Source: Pseudomonadota bacterium
GTDB lineage: Bacteria > Pseudomonadota > Gammaproteobacteria > Pseudomonadales > UBA5518
Assembly: GCA_963204845.1 (NCBI GenBank)
Contig: CAUJIL010000238.1
Coordinates: 1-34,185, forward strand
DNA length: 34,185 nt
Direction of reading: 5' to 3'
Part shown: piece after piece, positions 31,383 through 34,185 of the stretch
How positions within the stretch are numbered: the stretch's first letter is position 1
Layout: the number at the start of each line of letters is the position of its first letter
Program-made: the position numbers and the translations under genes
The notes under the pieces: generated by a model
Seen by the model: the letters and a program-made list of their open reading frames with translations, nothing else
Database searches by the model: none
Told to the model about the DNA's origin: nothing

Positions 31383-32521
31383 CGCGCGGACGGCTGCCAG
31401 ACGGTCATGCGCCGGCCCGCCAGGAACTGCCGCGTCGCGTCCGCGATCGCCAGATTGACCTGCACGAAGAAATACACGATGCGCAGCGGCCCCACCTCAC
31501 GCAGCGCCGGGCGCCAGTGCGCGAGTGCCGCCACCGCGTAGAACACGAGTTGCCCGGCCATCGCCAATAGATAGAAGGCACCCGCATCGAGCGCGCAGAC
31601 GGTGGCGAGCAACAGCCCCGCCAGCGCCCACGGCACCAGCCAGCGCATCAGCTTGTGCCCGATGAGCTGCCAGGCGAACCAGCCGTGGCGGCGCGGGTCC
31701 AGCACCTCGGGGTGACGCGCCAGTCCGGTCATGCCGCGCAGCACGGTACGCACCTTGCGCGCGTACTCGCGCGCCGGATCCTGCAGATCCTGGTAGTAGC
31801 CGAGCACATCGGGCGCAGTGACCGCCCGCAGCCCCAACCGCGCGCAGTTCAGCGCGGTGTTGAAGTCGCTCGGCGACTGGATGTCCCACAACTCGCAGAC
31901 CGTGCGGCGCGCCGCGAAGAACGACCCCGACAGCCCCACCAGCCCGGCCAGCCGGGATTCCAGCCGGCGCAGCCACATCTCGTAGCGCACGTAGAGCCCC
32001 TCGCCGGCCACGGCGCCGTCCCGGCTGACGAAACGGTCCTCACTGGACACCGCGCCGACCGCCGGATCCCCGAAGTGCGCCACCAGGCGGCGCAACGCCT
32101 CGGGCGGCATCCCGGTCGCAACGTCGGAGAACACCAGGATCTCGCCGCGCGCGGCGCGGATTGCACACAACTGCGCGTTTTCCTTGCCCAAGCGTTCGCC
32201 GGCACGCACCAGGTCGATGCCCTGCCCGGCCTGTGCCGCCACGATCGCCTCGGTGCCGTCGGTGGACGCATCGGAGGCCACGATCACCTGCAGCCGTTCG
32301 CGCGGGTAATCGAGCGCCGCCACGTTGGCGAGCTTGGCGCCGATGCGCGCCTCCTCGTTGTGCACGGTCACGATCAGCGTCAGCGCCGGCAACTCGGCCC
32401 CGAGCGGCGACGGCTGCGCCACGGAGCCGCGCAGGCGCACTGCCAGCCACAACAGCAGCGGATAGATGAAATAGCTGTACGTCGCCGCGAGCGCGAACAG
32501 CCAGAAAAGCGCCTCTGCCAT
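31379..32521 (-). CDS. Family 2 glycosyltransferase, membrane associated
   Basis: PALTLIVTVHNEEARIGAKLANVAALDYPRERLQVIVASDASTDGTEAIV, FSDVATG, C-terminal TMs; ATGA overlap with aminotransferase gene. Confidence 0.9.
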   Translation of the reverse strand: MAEALFWLFALAATYSYFIYPLLLWLAVRLRGSVAQPSPLGAELPALTLIVTVHNEEARIGAKLANVAALDYPRERLQVIVASDASTDGTEAIVAAQAGQGIDLVRAGERLGKENAQLCAIRAARGEILVFSDVATGMPPEALRRLVAHFGDPAVGAVSSEDRFVSRDGAVAGEGLYVRYEMWLRRLESRLAGLVGLSGSFFAARRTVCELWDIQSPSDFNTALNCARLGLRAVTAPDVLGYYQDLQDPAREYARKVRTVLRGMTGLARHPEVLDPRRHGWFAWQLIGHKLMRWLVPWALAGLLLATVCALDAGAFYLLAMAGQLVFYAVAALAHWRPALREVGPLRIVYFFVQVNLAIADATRQFLAGRRMTVWQPSAR

Positions 32522-32609
32522 ACCTCGCCACACCCCTCCGTACTTCGCGCCGCGCGCCGATGACTGCTACCCTTGCCCGAGTAACCCAGTGTAGCCAGCG
32601 ATCATCACC

Positions 32610-33758
32610 TTGTCGTTTTCCGCGCCGCCAGTATCGGTCGTGCACCTTGCCTCGGGGGACCGCTGGGCCGGTGCCGAGGCCCAGTTGTTCACACTCGTCA
32701 CGCAACTCGCGCGCGAGCAGCAACTGCGCGTGGCCGTGGTGCTGCTGAACGACGGCGAACTCGCCTCCAGGCTGCGCGCCGCCGGCATCGAGGTCAGTGT
32801 ATTCGACGAGTCGCGACTGGGGTTCCTCGCGCTGTTGCGCGGCATCCACCGCGTGCTGCGCGAGCGTCGACCAGACCTGGTGCACACGCACCGCCAGAAG
32901 GAGAACATCCTCGGCGCGCTCTGCGCCTGGCGGCTGGGAATCCCCTCGGTGCGCACCGTGCATGGCGCGCCGGAGTTCGCGCCGCGCAGCCTGCCGAAAC
33001 GCCTGCTCGTTGCCTTCGACCGCTGGCTGGGCAGGCATGTGCAGCGGCGCGTGATCGCGGTGTCCGAGGATCTGCGCGGCAAGCTGCTCGCGCATTATCC
33101 CGCCCCGAGGCTGCGCACCATCGAGAACGGCATCGACCTCGAGGCGGTGCGCGCCACTGCCATGCCACCGGCCACGCTCGACGACGCGCCACCCGGCACG
33201 CAGCACGTCGGCATCGCGGGCCGGCTCGACCCGGTCAAGCGCATCGACCTGTTCCTCGCGATGGCGGCCGAGCTGCTCGGCCGCGCCCCGCAACGCTGGC
33301 GTTTCCACGTGTTCGGCGAAGGGCGGCTCGACGCGGATCTGCGCGCGCAGGCCGAGGCACTCGGCATCGCGCAGGCGGTGCGTTTCCACGGCCACCGCAG
33401 CGACATCGGCGCCTGCCTCGCGGCGCTCGATGTGCTCGTGATGTGCTCGGACCACGAAGGTTTGCCGATGACCCCGCTGGAGTCGATCGCGGTGGGCACG
33501 CCGGTGGTGGCACATGCAGTCGGCGGCCTGGTACCGATCCTCGAAGGCGGCTGTGGTGGCACGCTGGTAAGCGATCACTCGCCGCGCGGCTACGCCGATG
33601 CAGTGGAACGCACACTTCTGGCCGGTCGCGACGCGCTGATCGCGCGCGGGCGTGAGCGCCTGCAGCAACGCTACGCGGCCGGCGCGAACGCGGCAGCCGT
33701 GGCCGCGATGTACCGCGAGGTGCTCCGAGGGAGCTCCGCGAATGCCGGTGGAGAATGA
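32610..33758 (+). CDS. Family 4/1 glycosyltransferase
   Basis: VVHLASGDRWAGAEAQLFTLVTQLAREQ, HTHRQKENILGALCAWRLGIPSVRTVHG, IENGIDLEAVRA, GIAGRLDPVKRIDLFL, SDHEGLPMTPLESIAVGTPVVAHAVGG; probable TTG start. Confidence 0.9.
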   Translation: MSFSAPPVSVVHLASGDRWAGAEAQLFTLVTQLAREQQLRVAVVLLNDGELASRLRAAGIEVSVFDESRLGFLALLRGIHRVLRERRPDLVHTHRQKENILGALCAWRLGIPSVRTVHGAPEFAPRSLPKRLLVAFDRWLGRHVQRRVIAVSEDLRGKLLAHYPAPRLRTIENGIDLEAVRATAMPPATLDDAPPGTQHVGIAGRLDPVKRIDLFLAMAAELLGRAPQRWRFHVFGEGRLDADLRAQAEALGIAQAVRFHGHRSDIGACLAALDVLVMCSDHEGLPMTPLESIAVGTPVVAHAVGGLVPILEGGCGGTLVSDHSPRGYADAVERTLLAGRDALIARGRERLQQRYAAGANAAAVAAMYREVLRGSSANAGGE

Positions 33759-33970
33759 CGCATGGGTGCCGTGGCACACAGATACGCCGTACACGCGACG
33801 GCCGTGGCCATCGCACCTTGCCCCATGTGGTCTACAGTTGCCTGTGTCGGGTTCACGAATGCGAGTGGACGCTACGGTATCGCCCGGCCTGACGGCATCA
33901 AACCAGCGCGCCATGCGGAGGTCTGCAAGTCGATGAACTCCGAGATTCACACACCGTCCCTCGTGGCAGC

Positions 33971-34185
33971 ATGCGCACGATGAGCCCCGTACCCGTCGTC
34001 GTTCTCGGTGAAGGCGTCACCGCGCTCGGCGTGCTGCGCGCCTTCGGTCGCAAGGGCATACCGGTGCATGCACCGTGCAGCCGCAAGGACCCGATGCGCC
34101 ATTCGCGCTTCTTCCGTCCGCTGCCGGGCTTCGTGTCCGCGGACGGACGGGGGCTCGCCGCCGACCCCGCCCCGCTCGCCGAGGC
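33971..34185 (+). CDS. ATP-grasp-like protein, N-terminal fragment (runs off the window)
   Basis: MRTMSPVPVVVLGEGVTALGVLRAFGRKGIPVHAPCSRKDPMRHSRFFRPLPGF; N-terminal nucleotide-binding-like start, frame open to window end. Confidence 0.6.
   Translation, partial: MRTMSPVPVVVLGEGVTALGVLRAFGRKGIPVHAPCSRKDPMRHSRFFRPLPGFVSADGRGLAADPAPLAE

Noticed and set aside
32040-33950. 636-aa minus-strand ORF over the family 4 glycosyltransferase
   Set aside because: The opposite strand encodes a clear glycosyltransferase; the last part is just a shifted frame of the family 2 glycosyltransferase.
33762-33983. Small ORFs between the family 4 glycosyltransferase and the ATP-grasp-like gene
   Set aside because: No SD-supported start with recognisable protein; composition not convincing as coding.

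Overview
A 34.2 kb GC-rich proteobacterial chromosomal window. The left half is mostly housekeeping: a TIGR01777-type epimerase fragment, a histone-deacetylase-like protein, pcm, an aldehyde dehydrogenase, a tyrosine-phosphatase-like protein, dgkA, rpsT, proB-obgE-rpmA-rplU (minus strand) and ispB. Next come a secreted Ig-like/FN3 protein and a DUF1631 protein. The right half is an exosortase/EPS locus: the prsK-prsR two-component pair, a beta-barrel protein, two polysaccharide co-polymerase/ATPase pairs (one ATPase with a degenerate P-loop), a Wza-like export lipoprotein, the TPR protein prsT, an XrtA-type ATPase, an exosortase with a separate EpsI-like protein, a HigBA-like remnant, a DegT-like aminotransferase, two glycosyltransferases and the start of an ATP-grasp-like protein. 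The most unusual signal is a family of GTAGG-headed palindromes, about 20 copies. Two different stems (TTCGGCC and TCCGGGC) face each other as inverted REPIN-like doublets with a conserved polarity. These arrays fill all four convergent intergenic gaps, and their GTAG header supplies the TAG stop codon of five genes. A third stem version sits in frame inside the aminotransferase gene. Other points of interest are the pseudo-kinase/co-polymerase pair, a truncated and frameshifted HigB-like toxin beside an intact antitoxin, a divergent exosortase with no PEP-CTERM substrate nearby, and a possible switchable leader upstream of rplU.
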